A stretch of 64,000 nt of DNA from Hysterangium stoloniferum (Eukaryota; Basidiomycota; Agaricomycetes; Hysterangiales; Hysterangiaceae): positions 1 to 64,000 of the forward strand of contig WHVD01000064.1 in assembly GCA_015178975.1 (NCBI GenBank). The letters run 5' to 3'. The notes beneath the pieces were generated by a model. It saw nothing but the letters and a program-made list of their open reading frames with translations, was not told the DNA's origin and ran no database searches. The position numbers were made by a program, and so were the translations under genes. This document shows positions 63,046 to 64,000 of the stretch, piece after piece (position 1 is the first letter of the stretch; the number at the start of each line of letters is the position of its first letter).

Positions 63046-64000
63046 GGTGCCTTGATACCTTACACAGAAGGTGTATCATGTAGTTATGCTCAGCTTTACA
63101 TCCATGATCCTGCATTGGCACAGGAGGATGGACTGAGGCAGGCATTGCACCAGGGGCAGAATCACAGAGCAAATAAAAACCTAAATAACCAAACTTTTTC
63201 TGGCTTGCAGGATATGATTGAGCAATATAATCCCTTTATACAACTCTATCGCCAGGCACATGAGCGATTGAGGATACAGGCAGAGACTCCAAGGTTACAT
63301 GTCAGGCTGAGCTACAAAGCTTTTAATGATCCAAGATGGTACAACCTTCCAACCGGTGATGAACTTGCAGTCATTCTCCCTAGAGATGGTGATACAGGTC
63401 GTGGTGACCCAAGGGATATTATTGTTCAGAGGAGAGGGGGCCAGTTCCATCATGTGTATGATGCACAAGCCATTTATACACCCCTTCATTATGTCATGCT
63501 CTTTCCCAGGGGTGAGTGTGGTTGGTCATGGGACATTCCCTATGCCAATCAAAATTGGCAGCCCCAGCCTGGACAGCAGGATGAAGAAGGTGAAGATGAA
63601 GATAAAAGTCGGAAGGTGACCCAATGTGAATATTATGCCTATCGCCTATTTCCCAGAGAATATGAAGCCATGACCCTTTTTTATGCACAAAAGCTATTCC
63701 AACAGTATATTGTCAATGCCTGGGCAGTAACAGAGCAGTGCAGATTGAGATTTCTCAGGGATAATCAACCAAGGTTACATGCAGAACTCTACAACCAGGT
63801 GGTCGATGCCTTTACATGTGAGGATGTCAACACAGATGCCAATAGTATTGGTCAGAGGGTGATACTCCCTTCTACATTTACTGGCAGTTCAAGGGATATG
63901 AGACAAATTTTGCAAAATTCATTTGCAATTGCACGAACATATGGCAATGCCAGCTGCTTCATCACCATGACAGCCAATCCCAAGTGGAAGGAGGTTACTG
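63046..64000 (+). CDS. Helitron H4 middle region and Helitron-like N domain, runs off the window
   Basis: One uninterrupted frame to the window end with no ATG at its start because LTR A separates it from the upstream part. It encodes YTEGVSCSYAQLYIHDPALA, LHVRLSYKAFNDPRWYNLPT, ELAVILPRDGDTGRGDPRDI, LHYVMLFPRGECGWSWDIPY, then the Helitron-like N segment NQVVDAFTCEDVNTDANSIG and ASCFITMTANPKWKE. H2 is broken by an extra T in the corresponding place; H4 is not. Rep should follow right of the window. Confidence 0.88.

Overview
The window looks like transposon-dense chromatin of a filamentous fungus, most likely an Agaricomycete (mushroom-forming basidiomycete). The grounds are chromodomain Ty3/gypsy elements, Helitrons with a Rep plus Pif1-type helicase, 48-56 nt GT-AG introns, and solo LTRs with 5-bp target duplications. 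That placement is an inference. I found no convincing host housekeeping gene, rRNA or CRISPR. Almost every long open frame is a fragment of a broken transposon gene or a stop-free minisatellite.

Minus-strand block, 1-34843. Gypsy element 1 (gag and protease, cut by the window start, 5' LTR 3834-5289) sits inside the integrase of gypsy element 2 (5' LTR 9419-10155). Element 2 sits inside the helicase of Helitron H1. H1 begins at about 21086, where it directly abuts the 3' end of a minisatellite-filled Helitron-like unit, M1 (21087-25853). M1 in turn abuts the 3' end of Helitron H2 (25854-34843). On the minus strand this is a head-to-tail series H2-M1-H1. It is interrupted by solo LTRs (families A, C, D, E, F, G, H, I), nearly all with target duplications. 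LTR G carries a 1.1-kb satellite of 19/20-bp units.

34844-37783 is poorly explained sequence with a nested solo-LTR pair (A inside B) and a 5' fragment of an LTR G copy.

Plus-strand block, 37784-64000. Helitron H4 starts at 37784, is split by gypsy element 3 (37910-58548, target duplication GCCAG), and resumes from 58549 to beyond the window end. Inside gypsy 3, after its chromodomain, lies a second head-to-tail pair: Helitron H3 (43015-48902) and minisatellite unit M2 (from 48903). Between M2 and the gypsy 3 polypurine tract are AT-rich DNA, a CpG-rich repeat patch (about 54290-54690), a three-exon gene for a coiled-coil CxxC protein (minus strand, 55056-56071), and an LTR A inserted into another LTR A.

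The gypsy elements encode Gag with a CCHC knuckle, protease, reverse transcriptase, RNase H, integrase and (in element 3) a chromodomain. The Helitrons encode an N-terminal Zn-finger and proline-rich region, a Helitron-like N domain, an HUH/two-tyrosine Rep and a Pif1-type helicase. All copies here carry stops, frameshifts, deletions or insertions. The strongest candidates for new biology are the abutting Helitron units with minisatellite cargo made of splice-acceptor-like repeats, an 11-nt self-priming match that co-varies between two LTR families, a gypsy copy integrated with a U5-U5 palindromic end, and an LTR hairpin with compensatory changes.
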